A stretch of DNA of 22,101 nucleotides from Myxococcales bacterium (GTDB taxonomy: Bacteria > Myxococcota_A > Bradymonadia > UBA7976 > UBA1532): assembly GCA_020633555.1 (NCBI GenBank), contig JACKDL010000055.1, positions 1-22,101 of the forward strand, read 5' to 3'. Below the pieces are notes generated by a model. It saw only the letters and a list, made by a program, of their open reading frames with translations, made no database searches and was not told the origin of the DNA. Position 1 is the first letter of the stretch. Each line of letters opens with the position of its first letter. Both the position numbers and the translations under genes were made by a program. This document shows, in pieces, positions 8,259 to 16,575 of this stretch.

Positions 8259-8990
8259 TCAGTCTCGCCGGGCCAACAGCCCGTCCATCACCTCGCAGGC
8301 GCGGGCGTGGAGCGCATCGACCTGCGCCTCGACGCCGTCGCGATCCAGCGGGGGCGGTGTGATGGGCGGCGAGAAGTAGTGCGTGAGCGCCACGGGCCGG
8401 GGCAACGCCGTCGGGCCCCAGCCCCGCACGAGCGGCAGCGGCAGCTTGCCGCGCTTGTAGGCCAGCTTGGTCAGCGGCGACTCGTAGACCGTGTACAGGT
8501 CGTCGCCCGCCGGGCAGGCCGCGACCACCAAGGGCACCTGCGCCTCCAGCGCCAGCCGGATGAAGCCCTTGCGCTTGTGCCAGCGGTGCTGGCGTGCCTC
8601 GGTGGTGGGGCGCAGGCCCTCCCGCATGCCGCCGGGCGCCACGAACACCACATGCCCCTCGCGCAGCAGCGTCAGGCCGTTCTCGGGGTTCGCCGGGCGG
8701 ATCGAGGCGTTCCAGCCGAAGCGGCGCAGGCCCGGCACCTTGAAGATCAGGTCGTCGCCGAGGCCCACGCCGATGCGCCCGGTGGCCTCGTGGATGGCCC
8801 GGGCGAGCAGGATGCCGTCGTAGGTGGCGAAGGTGTGGTGCAGCGCCACCAGCACCGGGCCGGTGCGCGGGAAGTGCTCCAGCCCCACCGCCCGGTGGCG
8901 GTGCAGCCTCTCCAGCCACGGCATGGTGCGCTCGAAGATCCGCAGCAGGCGGGGGTGGATCAGGGGCTCAGCGCTGGGCGTCGCGGCCAT
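8259..8990 (-). CDS. Lysophospholipid acyltransferase-like protein (LPLAT/MGAT-type)
   Basis: 243 residues. TGPVLVALHHTFATYDG (about 43-59) is the acyltransferase active-site block; the spacing is H52-x5-D58 rather than the usual H-x4-D. The later VVFVAPGGMREGL block resembles the PGG-x-E motif of the diacylglycerol/monoacylglycerol acyltransferase-like subgroup. There is no clear membrane helix, so it is probably peripheral to the inner membrane. It would move an acyl chain from CoA or ACP to a lysolipid or similar acceptor, which is a family-level inference. ATG 8990 overlaps the stop of the PEGA gene by one base (TGATG), so it is translationally coupled as the last gene of the kinase cluster. 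Confidence 0.85.
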   Translation of the reverse strand: MAATPSAEPLIHPRLLRIFERTMPWLERLHRHRAVGLEHFPRTGPVLVALHHTFATYDGILLARAIHEATGRIGVGLGDDLIFKVPGLRRFGWNASIRPANPENGLTLLREGHVVFVAPGGMREGLRPTTEARQHRWHKRKGFIRLALEAQVPLVVAACPAGDDLYTVYESPLTKLAYKRGKLPLPLVRGWGPTALPRPVALTHYFSPPITPPPLDRDGVEAQVDALHARACEVMDGLLARRD

Positions 8991-9880
8991 CAGAACCGCA
9001 CCAGTACGCCATTGCCCGTGGGCACCACCCGCGCGGTGGCCCCGCCGTCCTCCTCACGCAGGAGCAGCCAGGTGGCCACGCCCAGCCCCGCCAGGCCCAC
9101 CCCATAGCCCACGTAGGCCACCAGGCGCTGACCCTCGAAGCTGTCTTGCTTGCTGTCCCGGTCGGCGCCCGGCGGCAGGGCCTCAACGTCGTCCTTGGTC
9201 TCCAGCGCTTGCAGGTGGAAGGCCACGCCGGTGCCGATGGCGGCGAACCCGACGCCCGCAGCCACCCAGGGCCACGCCCCGGGCCCCTGCGCCTGCTTCG
9301 GGGCGGCCACCCGCGGGCGCAGCGTGAGCATCACACGGGTGGTCTGGCCGGGCTGCACGGCCACCTCGCGCCGGGCGGGCAGGTGCCCCTCGGCCAGCAC
9401 CCGCACCGGGTAGGTGCCGGGCTTCACGCCCGACCACGTCCAGGGGCAGTCGCCCTCGGGGAAGCCCTCGACGATGACGGTGCCCTTCACCCCCCCGCAG
9501 TCGATCTCCAGGGAGCCGCTGCGCTGCCCGTCGAGCCGCTTCAGGGCCTCGCGGGCCTTGGCCCGGCGCGGGCCCGAGTCGGGCGTCTGCAGGTAGTCCT
9601 GGTAGGCCTGAATGGCGGCGTCGGCCTTGCCCATCTCCTCGAAGACGCGGGCGATGTTGTACCGGATGACCCCCAGGGCCGGCAGCCCCTCGGCCAGGGG
9701 CTCGGCGTCGCGCAGGGCGATGAGGGCGCTCTCGAAGTCGCCCTCCTTGAACTGCTTCGTGGCGATGTCGACGAAGCGCTGGACCCGCACAGCGCGGGCC
9801 TTCGCGTCAGGCGCCGCCCACGCGGGGGTCGCCACGGCGCCCAGCAGAACCCAGAGCAGAGCCAGCACGATGTGTCGCAT
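8990..9880 (-). CDS. Exported TPR-PEGA domain protein
   Basis: 296 residues. A signal peptide is clear (hydrophobic core to about residue 22, PAWA/A). A helical TPR-like region covers about 33-115 (FKEGDFESALIALRDAE, YNIARVFEEMGKADAAIQAYQDYL). A PEGA-like beta domain follows (about 120-190: GTVIVEGFPEGDCPWTWSGVKPGTYPVRVLAEGHLPA), then two hydrophobic segments near 200-222 and 262-285. The protein likely faces the periplasm while anchored in the membrane. Similar TPR/PEGA proteins commonly accompany Ser/Thr kinases in Myxococcota, which fits the kinase gene 84 bases upstream. The function is unproven; a scaffold or envelope sensor is plausible. Confidence 0.85.
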   Translation of the reverse strand: MRHIVLALLWVLLGAVATPAWAAPDAKARAVRVQRFVDIATKQFKEGDFESALIALRDAEPLAEGLPALGVIRYNIARVFEEMGKADAAIQAYQDYLQTPDSGPRRAKAREALKRLDGQRSGSLEIDCGGVKGTVIVEGFPEGDCPWTWSGVKPGTYPVRVLAEGHLPARREVAVQPGQTTRVMLTLRPRVAAPKQAQGPGAWPWVAAGVGFAAIGTGVAFHLQALETKDDVEALPPGADRDSKQDSFEGQRLVAYVGYGVGLAGLGVATWLLLREEDGGATARVVPTGNGVLVRF

Positions 9881-9964
9881 GGCGACCTCGCCGTCGGGGT
9901 GGAGGCTGCGGGATACCGTCTGTCGCCCCTGCGGCGCAAGCGGTGACCGGCGGCTGGGCGCCGA

Positions 9965-11698
9965 TCAAAAAGTCTCGATCTGCACCGAGGGCGCCGCCGA
10001 TGGCACAACCGGTTGCGCCGGACGGGGCGCCGACACGGGCTCGGGGGCCGGTGCCGGGGTGGGCGTGGGGTCCGGCGCGGGTGCCGGTCGGCGCCCAACG
10101 GGGCGAGCGGGGCCAGGCCGCGGCCGGGCCGGGGCGGGGGCCGCGTCGGGCTCCAGGGTGGGATCAGGTGCCGGCGCCGGGCGCACGGCCATCACCCGTG
10201 GATCGACGAGCAGGGGCTGGAGCGCCGGATCCTCCTGAACCACGGCCCAGAAGCCCTGCGGATCGCCCGACTCGCCGTGGGCCTGCAGCAGGGCCTCGAC
10301 CGCCTGAGCACGCTGCCCGGCGGCCGCGTGGGCCCGGGCGCGCACCAACGGGGGCTGACCCGCCGCGGGCCCGCTGGGCGGTGCCGTCGCGGGCGGGGCT
10401 GTCGCCGCGACCTGCGGCCGGCCCGTGCCCAGCTTCACCGACACCGGCGCCAGGCTCATGTCGGGGGCCGGCACGGGATCGACGCCTTGCCCCAGCACGA
10501 CCCACGCTGCGGCGGCCGCCGCCACCACCACACCGCCCGCAGCGAGCAGGATCAGCGGCGCGCGGCCCAGGCCGCCCGCCGTGCTCCCGCCCGGCGCCTC
10601 CGGCACGGCGACCACGGGGTTCTCGACCACCCCGTAGAACTCCTTCGACGTGGTGCCGGCCGGCGGCGGCAGGTGCGGCCGCTCTGCGAAGCTCTGCTCC
10701 ACGGTGGACGGCGGCGCGGGCGTGTAACCCAGCGACAGGTCGACGGCCCGCGCCATGGCCCGGGCGTCCGGGGCGCGGTCCCTGGGATCCTTCGACAGGG
10801 CCTGCCGCACCACCGCCCCCAGCGCCGGCGGCACCCCCAGGGCCGAGGGCAGCGTAGGCACCGGCGCCTCGCGGTGGGCCAGCAGGGTCTCGAAGGGCGT
10901 CGCACCCCGGAAGGGGGGCGTGCCCGACAGCATCTGATGCAGGATGACGCCCACGGCGTACAGGTCGGTGCGGCCGTCGATGACCCCGCCGCCCGCCTGC
11001 TCGGGCGCCATGTAGAGGGGCGTGCCCAGCACCACGTCCATGCCGGTGAGGGTGTCGTCGTCGGTGTCGCCCATGACCTTGGCGATGCCGAAGTCCAGCA
11101 CCTTCACGCGCTCGGCCCCATCGCGGCCGGCCACCAGCATGATGTTCTCGGGCTTCAGGTCGCGGTGCACCGCCCCTTGGGCGTGGGCCTCGGCCAAGGC
11201 GTCCAGCAGGTGCCGGGCGATGAGCCCCGCGCGCTCGGGGGGCATGGGCCCGCCCGCCCGCTCGATGGCCTTCGACAAGGGCACGCCCTCGACGAACTCG
11301 AAGACCATGTACAGCACGCCATCGTCTTCGCCGTAGTCGAACAGCGTGACGGCGCCGGGATGGTTGATGCGGGCCACCACGCGGGCCTCGCGGTAGAAGC
11401 GCTCGCGGACGCCGGCCCGGTGGGCGATGTCGCGGCGGATGAGCTTCACCGCCACCACCCGATCCACGGGCTCCTGCACCGCCTTGTAGACGGCGCCGAA
11501 GCCGCCCTTCCCGATGACCGAATACAGCGCGTACTTGCCGGCGAGCACCTGCCCCAGGAAGGGGTCGTCGGGGAACGCGCCGTGCACCTCGGCGGGCACC
11601 AACACCACCGCGTCCTGCGGGCAGCGCGCGCCCGGGCGTTCGGCGGGGGCGTGGGCCCCGCAGCGGGGGCAGATCCAGTCTGGGGTGGGCGCGCTCAC
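9965..11698 (-). CDS. Membrane Ser/Thr protein kinase with N-terminal zinc-ribbon-like segment
   Basis: 577 residues from GTG 11698. Residues 10-26 hold CPRCG...RCPQD, a short zinc-ribbon-like motif. The kinase domain spans about 56-320 with glycine loop G63-K-G-G-F-G68, Lys85, HRD (178-180), DLKPEN, D202FG and APE (231-233). All catalytic residues are present, so it should be active. A transmembrane helix follows (about 380-403), then a Pro/Ala-rich C-terminal region of about 170 residues that would be outside the cytoplasm. It is a Hanks-type kinase of the PknB-like class. It lies between an acyltransferase gene and the PEGA gene, suggesting control of envelope or lipid functions; substrates are unknown. 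Confidence 0.95.
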   Translation of the reverse strand: MSAPTPDWICPRCGAHAPAERPGARCPQDAVVLVPAEVHGAFPDDPFLGQVLAGKYALYSVIGKGGFGAVYKAVQEPVDRVVAVKLIRRDIAHRAGVRERFYREARVVARINHPGAVTLFDYGEDDGVLYMVFEFVEGVPLSKAIERAGGPMPPERAGLIARHLLDALAEAHAQGAVHRDLKPENIMLVAGRDGAERVKVLDFGIAKVMGDTDDDTLTGMDVVLGTPLYMAPEQAGGGVIDGRTDLYAVGVILHQMLSGTPPFRGATPFETLLAHREAPVPTLPSALGVPPALGAVVRQALSKDPRDRAPDARAMARAVDLSLGYTPAPPSTVEQSFAERPHLPPPAGTTSKEFYGVVENPVVAVPEAPGGSTAGGLGRAPLILLAAGGVVVAAAAAAWVVLGQGVDPVPAPDMSLAPVSVKLGTGRPQVAATAPPATAPPSGPAAGQPPLVRARAHAAAGQRAQAVEALLQAHGESGDPQGFWAVVQEDPALQPLLVDPRVMAVRPAPAPDPTLEPDAAPAPARPRPGPARPVGRRPAPAPDPTPTPAPAPEPVSAPRPAQPVVPSAAPSVQIETF

Positions 11699-11749
11699 TC
11701 GGGGCTCAGATCAACACGTCATGGGGCGGGCGTCCAGCGCGGCGCGCGG

Positions 11750-12499
11750 TCACGGGTCCAGCGAGGCCAGCAGGGCCTGCATCCGCGCGCGCACCCGCTG
11801 GGCCTCGGCCTCGATGAGCGGGCGATCAGCGGCCCGGTCGCCGCTCAAGGCCTGGGCGCGCAGGCTGGGCGTGTACAGCGCCACCTTCACCTGCAGGCGG
11901 TGGATGCGCCGCAGCGGCAGCGGCACGTTCAGCCGCCCGGTGTGCCCCCCCTTGAACAGCCGCCCCAACACCGCCGCGGGCACCGGCACAGCCCGGCTCC
12001 AACGCTCGGTGCCCCGGTGCACCACCAGCAGCAGCGGCACGCCCGCCCGCACCGCCAGCTCCACGAAGCGCGGCGACCGGAAGGGCCCGATGCCCTGGGT
12101 GTCCGCGAAGAACGTGTGGTTGCCCTCGGGGAAGATCACCAGGTCGTGGCCCGGCTGCCCCCCCTGCAGGCGCTCGAGCAAGCCGTTGAAGTCCTGCGCC
12201 CGTTCGGCCTGGGTCAGGAAGCGCCCCACCGGCCGCAAGGGCGGGAAACGGAAGAAGAACCTGTCCACCACCCCAAAGGGCACACGCTGCCCCTGCCCCG
12301 CCGCGCAGGCCTCCAGGCTGAGCACGAACGGAATGGGCAGCCAAGACAGCGGCGTGGCATGGCTGATGGCCAGCACCAGGTTGGGGTGCGCCGCCAGCAG
12401 GTCCCCGAAGGGCCCGCCCTCGCACTGAAAATCCAGGCGATCGATCAGGCCGTGGCGGATGCGCCGCGCCAGGGGCAGGACGTCGTCGAGGGTGTGCAT
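11750..12499 (-). CDS. PlsC-like acyltransferase with altered catalytic box
   Basis: 249 residues. The fold is recognisable from NLVLAISHATPLSWLPIPF (about 40-58) and the substrate-binding motif VIFPEGNHTF. The usual H-x4-D catalytic pair reads H47-x4-S52, so the Asp that activates the His is replaced by Ser. This may mean an altered mechanism, a different subfamily or lost activity. No signal peptide is evident. It is the first gene of the minus-strand cluster, 51 bases before the kinase gene, and its fold matches that of the last gene in the cluster. ATG 12499 is the natural start; the Shine-Dalgarno sequence is weak. Confidence 0.8.
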   Translation of the reverse strand: MHTLDDVLPLARRIRHGLIDRLDFQCEGGPFGDLLAAHPNLVLAISHATPLSWLPIPFVLSLEACAAGQGQRVPFGVVDRFFFRFPPLRPVGRFLTQAERAQDFNGLLERLQGGQPGHDLVIFPEGNHTFFADTQGIGPFRSPRFVELAVRAGVPLLLVVHRGTERWSRAVPVPAAVLGRLFKGGHTGRLNVPLPLRRIHRLQVKVALYTPSLRAQALSGDRAADRPLIEAEAQRVRARMQALLASLDP

Positions 12500-12562
12500 G
12501 GCCCCATCATGCGGGGGACGCTCGCGGGAACGCCAGGGGGAGGGACCGGTGCCGTCAGCCCC

Positions 12563-12582
12563 CGCGGCCTGTGCGGGCCGCG
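12563..12582. other. Hairpin in the divergent intergenic region 12500-12649
   Basis: A perfect 7-bp stem CGCGGCC/GGCCGCG with a 6-base loop. The 150-base region separates the minus-strand acyltransferase-kinase cluster from the plus-strand five-gene cluster and must hold both promoters. CAGAAT near 12619 is a weak -10 candidate for the plus strand, with no good -35. Confidence 0.4.
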
Positions 12583-12649
12583 CCAGGAGCCCATGGCGCC
12601 CAGGGCGCGCCTCGGGGCAGAATCGCCGCCTCTGTCACAAGGAGCTCCC

Positions 12650-13150
12650 ATGCGTCTGCTCGCGCTGCTCGCCCTGCTGGCCCTGACGGCCCCCGCCGCC
12701 CACGCGAAACGCTTCCAGGGGCACGGCCCCTTCGGCCTGGGGGTGGGCATCGGTGAGCCCACCGCCGTCACCGGCAAGCTCTTCCTGGGCGACGCCCCGG
12801 CCCTGCAGTTCGGCGCGAGCTGGAGCTTCCGCCGCGAGTGGCTGGCCCTGTACGCCGACTACCTCCACCACATGTGGCGGCACATCCCCAGCCTGGCCGG
12901 CGGCCAGATCCAGGTGCCGTGGTACGTGGGCATCGGCGGCCTGGTGCTGCTGGACGACGACGACGACGGCTTCTACGACAAGAAGGATGACGGCGCCTTC
13001 GCGCTGGGGGCGCGGGTGCCGGTGGGCATCGCCCTGGCCTGGACCAACGCCCCCATCGAGGTGTTCCTGGAGGTGGTGCCCCACGTCATCGTCATCCCGG
13101 GCCTGCACGTGGACTTCGGCGGGCAGCTCGGGGCTCGCTACTACTTCTAG
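12650..13150 (+). CDS. Small exported beta-barrel-like envelope protein
   Basis: 166 residues. ATG 12650 follows AAGGAG at good distance. A clean signal peptide ends near AHA/KR (about residue 19). The mature part alternates polar and hydrophobic residues in Gly/aromatic-rich strands and ends in the Phe-terminated LGARYYF, as many outer-membrane barrels do. An acidic DDDDDGFYDKKDD loop (about 101-113) is probably extracellular or metal-binding. No specific family was recognised. The M14 peptidase gene follows after 10 bases, so they are likely co-transcribed. Confidence 0.8.
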   Translation: MRLLALLALLALTAPAAHAKRFQGHGPFGLGVGIGEPTAVTGKLFLGDAPALQFGASWSFRREWLALYADYLHHMWRHIPSLAGGQIQVPWYVGIGGLVLLDDDDDGFYDKKDDGAFALGARVPVGIALAWTNAPIEVFLEVVPHVIVIPGLHVDFGGQLGARYYF

Positions 13151-13160
13151 GGGGGCCGCG

Positions 13161-14825
13161 GTGCACGACTGGCAGCCCTACGCCGGCGACGCGTGGCTCG
13201 ACTGGCCCGCGCTGGAGGCCTGGTGCCGGGCCCTTGCGGCCAGCCGCCCCGAGACGGTGGCCCTGCACACGCTGGGGACCACCGTCCAGGGGCGGCCGAT
13301 CCTGCTGCTGACGCTGGGCCGCATCGACGGCCACGAGGCCACCCGCCCGGCCTTCTGGCTGGACGGGGGCACCCACGCCGCCGAATGGACCGGCATCATG
13401 GCCACCCTGTACGCGGTGAGCCGCTGGGTGGCGCGCCTGGACGCCGACGACCCCTGGTTCCACGACCACAGCGTGCACGTGGTGCCGTGCGTGTCGCCCG
13501 ACGGCTTTGCGGCCCTGATGGCGGGCGAGCCCTTTCTGCGCTCCACCCTGCGCCCGCCGCCCCCCGGCCGGGTACGCAGCGGGCTGGACCCCTGCGATCT
13601 GGACGGCGACGGCAAGGTCCGCTGGATGCGCTGGCGCCACCCCGCCGGATCGTTCGTGCAGGACCCCGAGCTGCCCCTGTTCATGCGGCCAAGGACGCTG
13701 GAGGACGACCCCGCCGATGCCTGGTTCGTGTGCCCCGAGGGCGAGCTGGTCGAGTGGGACGGCGCCCGCTGGGTCCAGGCCCCGCTGAAGCACGGCCTGG
13801 ACCTGAACCGGAACTTCCCCGGCCACTGGGCGCCCTTTGAGATGTTCGGCATGGACGGCGGCGCCTGGCCGGGCTCTGCCCCCGAGAGCGAGGCGCTGCT
13901 GAAGGGCCTGGCCGCCCGCCCGGGCGTGGCGGTGGCGCTCACCAACCACACCTACACGGGCGCGATCCTCACCCAGCCCTACCGGGCTGACGGGCCCCTG
14001 GGCGACGCCGATCTGTTCCTGATGGAGCGCCTGGCGAAGCAGGCGGTGGCGGGGACGGGCTGGCGGGCGGTCCGGGTGCACCCCGACTTCACCTACGACG
14101 CCAAGAAGCCCATCGTGGGCGTGTGGGCCGACGCGCTGGCCACCACCTTCGGGGTGCCGGCCTACACGCTGGAGCTGTGGGATCCCTTCGGGCACTGCGG
14201 CCTGCAGAACGTGGACGTGGCGGGCTTCTTCCGCGCGCCCGACGTGGACCAGGTGCGCGCACTGTTCGAAGGGTTCAAGGACGAGCCCGGCAACCGGCCC
14301 TGGCAGCCCTTCACGCACCCCCAGCTCGGCCCCGTGGAGATCGGCGGGCTGGACTACCAGCGCTGCATCCGCAACCCGCCGCTGCCGCACCTGCCCGCCG
14401 AGTGCGAGAAGGGCTTCAAGGTGGCCGACCGGCTGCGCCGGGCTCTGCCGCGGGTTGAAGCCGAGGTTACGGTCACCCCCGAGGGCGACGGCCTGCGCCG
14501 GGTGGCGCTGACCTTGAGCAACATGGGCTGTGTGGCCACCAGCGGGCTGCTGCACGGCGCCAGCCTGGTGAGCACCCCAGGCGTCAGCGCGACCCTGGCG
14601 CCCGGCGCGGGGGTGTCGCTGGCCGTCGGGCCGGCCAGCGTGGACCTGGGCCACCTGGACGGCTGGGGCACTCAGCAGGTGACCGGGGCCGGCCACCCCG
14701 TCTATCCCAGCCTGCCCGGCCGCGGGCACCGCGCCCGCGCCACCTGGTGGATCCGCGGCGACGGGCCCTTCCGCGTCGATTGGATCGCCGGCCGCGCCGG
14801 CCGCGGCCGCCTGGAGGTGCCGTGA
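13161..14825 (+). CDS. M14-family zinc carboxypeptidase, extended form
   Basis: 554 residues from GTG 13161, the first in-frame start after the upstream stop. Zinc ligands are H72 and E75 in GGTHAAEW and H263 in NHTYTG. Substrate-binding N216-R217 lie in DLNRNFP and the catalytic Glu is E338 in YTLELWD. All key M14 residues are present. An acidic DPCDLDGDGKVRWMRW insertion (about residues 146-161) recurs in a subgroup of bacterial M14 enzymes. A beta-rich C-terminal domain (about 430-554) follows the catalytic domain. No signal peptide is seen, so it appears cytoplasmic, cleaving C-terminal residues or amide bonds of imported or internal substrates. Its stop overlaps the GNAT start by four bases. 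Confidence 0.93.
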   Translation: MHDWQPYAGDAWLDWPALEAWCRALAASRPETVALHTLGTTVQGRPILLLTLGRIDGHEATRPAFWLDGGTHAAEWTGIMATLYAVSRWVARLDADDPWFHDHSVHVVPCVSPDGFAALMAGEPFLRSTLRPPPPGRVRSGLDPCDLDGDGKVRWMRWRHPAGSFVQDPELPLFMRPRTLEDDPADAWFVCPEGELVEWDGARWVQAPLKHGLDLNRNFPGHWAPFEMFGMDGGAWPGSAPESEALLKGLAARPGVAVALTNHTYTGAILTQPYRADGPLGDADLFLMERLAKQAVAGTGWRAVRVHPDFTYDAKKPIVGVWADALATTFGVPAYTLELWDPFGHCGLQNVDVAGFFRAPDVDQVRALFEGFKDEPGNRPWQPFTHPQLGPVEIGGLDYQRCIRNPPLPHLPAECEKGFKVADRLRRALPRVEAEVTVTPEGDGLRRVALTLSNMGCVATSGLLHGASLVSTPGVSATLAPGAGVSLAVGPASVDLGHLDGWGTQQVTGAGHPVYPSLPGRGHRARATWWIRGDGPFRVDWIAGRAGRGRLEVP

Positions 14826-15421
14826 AGCCCGTGCTGCGCCGCATGACCCCCGAAGACGCCCAGGGGGTCGCCGACCTGGCCCGGGTGGTCATTGGCCCGG
14901 GCTACTACCGGCTGGATGAGGTGCACGCCTATCTGGAGCGATCGGTGGGCGCGAACGGCGTGGCGCTGAGCTACGTGGCCGTGGACGGACCGCGGGTGGT
15001 GGGCTTCCGCTTCGTGCTGCCGCCGGGCGCGTGGGAACAGGGCCGTGGCGAGGGCCTGCACCCCGACCGCTGGCCGGGTCCGCTGGAGAAGGCAGCCTAC
15101 TTCCAGAGCTGCTTCGTGGCGCTGGACGCCATGGGCCACGGCATCGGGAAGCGGCTCGCTCGGCTGGCCTTCGCCGATCTGCACCGCCTGGGCGCCGAGC
15201 TGGTGGTGACCCACTCGTGGAAGGAGAGCCCCCACGACTCCAGCCGGCGCTACCTGCGGCGGCTGGGCTTCAGCGAGGTGGCCGAGCTGCCCGAGTACTG
15301 GGTGGACGTGGACTACGTGTGCCGCCTGGACGGCAAGCCGTGCCGCTGCACCGCCGTGGAGTGTGTGCGCCCCATCACCGCCGCGGACGCCGATCCCCGC
15401 GCCTTGGAGGACCTGGAATGA
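14822..15421 (+). CDS. GNAT-family N-acetyltransferase
   Basis: 199 residues. GTG 14822 overlaps the peptidase stop (GTGA) and its own stop overlaps the next start (ATGA), so translation is tightly coupled. The acetyl-CoA binding motif is at about 102-112 (MGHGIGKRLARLAF), after the strand YFQSCFVALD. The C-terminal part contains SSRRYLRRLGFSEV, typical of GNAT domains, then a Cys-containing tail (VCRLDGKPCRCTAVEC) that may bind metal or form disulfides. Its position between a peptidase and an amine/amino-acid oxidase suggests acetylation of an amino group on a peptide-derived or amino-acid substrate; this is inference. Confidence 0.88.
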   Translation: MKPVLRRMTPEDAQGVADLARVVIGPGYYRLDEVHAYLERSVGANGVALSYVAVDGPRVVGFRFVLPPGAWEQGRGEGLHPDRWPGPLEKAAYFQSCFVALDAMGHGIGKRLARLAFADLHRLGAELVVTHSWKESPHDSSRRYLRRLGFSEVAELPEYWVDVDYVCRLDGKPCRCTAVECVRPITAADADPRALEDLE

Positions 15422-16575
15422 CCGTCAGCTACTGGATGGACCAGAGCGCCACCGAGCCCCCCGTCGAGGTGGACGTGTGCATCATCGGCGCCGGCATCGC
15501 GGGGGCCAGCACCGCGTACTGGCTGAAGGACGCCGGGCTGAAGGTCGCGGTCATCGACAAGGGCGACGTGGCCTGCGGCGCCAGCGGCCGCAACGCCGGC
15601 TTCGTCACCTGCGGCTCGGTGGAGCACTTCGCCCGCGAGGCCAAGACCCGTGGCGAGCAGGTGGCCCTGGACCTGTGGCAGATGAGCCAGGAGAACCTGC
15701 GGCTCATCGAGACCGAGCTGGTGGGCAAGGGGCTCGACTGCGACTTCAAGCGGGGCGGCACGTACAGCCTCGCCGGCACGGCCCACGAGCTCGAGGTGCT
15801 GGGCGAGACGGCCACCCACCTGCAGGCCCGCGGGGTGCCCGTCACCGTGCTGAGCGCCGAGCAGGTGAACCGCGACATTCAAGCCACCGGCTTCGCGGGC
15901 GGCGTGCTGTATCACGACGACGGCGAGGTGCACCCCGGCAAGCTGGTGCGGGGCATCCTGGAACGCAGCGGCGCCGACTTCTACCCGCACCACGAGGTGC
16001 GCCGCATCGAGGACCACCCCGCCGGCCCCCGGATCCACACCCGGCTGCGCACCTTCCACGCGGGCGTGGTGGTGTTCGCCACCAACGGCTGGTCGGGCGA
16101 GCTGAACCCGTGGCTGGGCGAGCGCATCGCGCCCACGCGGGGCCAGATCCTGGTCACCGACCCGGTGGCGCCCTTCCTGCCGGCGCCCTGCTACGCCAAC
16201 TTCGTGCTCGACTACTTCCGGCAGCTCCCCGACGGCCGGCTGCTCATCGGCGGCTTCCGCCAGCTTGCCAAGGAGACCGAGGTGGGCACCGCCGACGTGC
16301 TCCACCCCGAGATCCAGGCCAACCTCGAGGCCTTCCTGAAGCGCCACTTCCCGGCCTTGGCCCACGCCCGTGTGGCCTACCGCTGGGCCGGCACCATGGG
16401 CTTCAGCCAGGACGGCATGCCCATCATCGGCGCCCTGCCCGGCCGCAGCGACCTGTACTGCGTGGCCGGCTTCACGGGCCACGGCATCGGCTGGGGCTTC
16501 AAGGCCGGCCAGCTCCTGGCCGACCTGCTGCTGCACGGCAAGACGCCCCCCCACGTCTCGACCCGGAGGTTCTGA
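15418..16575 (+). CDS. FAD-dependent amine/amino-acid oxidase (DAO family)
   Basis: 385 residues. The N-terminal Rossmann motif is VCIIGAGIAGAS (G24-x-G26-x2-G29), followed by the VIDKGDVACGASGRNAGFV segment that contacts FAD in the DAO family. The C-terminal block RWAGTMGFSQDGMPIIGALPG and GFTGHGIGWGFKAGQLLADLL is typical of glycine/sarcosine-oxidase-like and gamma-glutamylputrescine-oxidase-like (PuuB/OrdL) enzymes. It oxidises a primary or secondary amine with O2 as the likely acceptor; the exact substrate cannot be read from sequence. Both ends overlap their neighbours (ATGA at the start, TGATG at the end), which puts it firmly in this operon. Confidence 0.92.
   Translation: MTVSYWMDQSATEPPVEVDVCIIGAGIAGASTAYWLKDAGLKVAVIDKGDVACGASGRNAGFVTCGSVEHFAREAKTRGEQVALDLWQMSQENLRLIETELVGKGLDCDFKRGGTYSLAGTAHELEVLGETATHLQARGVPVTVLSAEQVNRDIQATGFAGGVLYHDDGEVHPGKLVRGILERSGADFYPHHEVRRIEDHPAGPRIHTRLRTFHAGVVVFATNGWSGELNPWLGERIAPTRGQILVTDPVAPFLPAPCYANFVLDYFRQLPDGRLLIGGFRQLAKETEVGTADVLHPEIQANLEAFLKRHFPALAHARVAYRWAGTMGFSQDGMPIIGALPGRSDLYCVAGFTGHGIGWGFKAGQLLADLLLHGKTPPHVSTRRF

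Noticed and set aside
10013..13150. Plus-strand open frame of over 1000 codons across the kinase and acyltransferase genes
   Set aside because: It is the antisense shadow of two well-supported minus-strand genes; only its last 166 codons form a real gene, starting at 12650.
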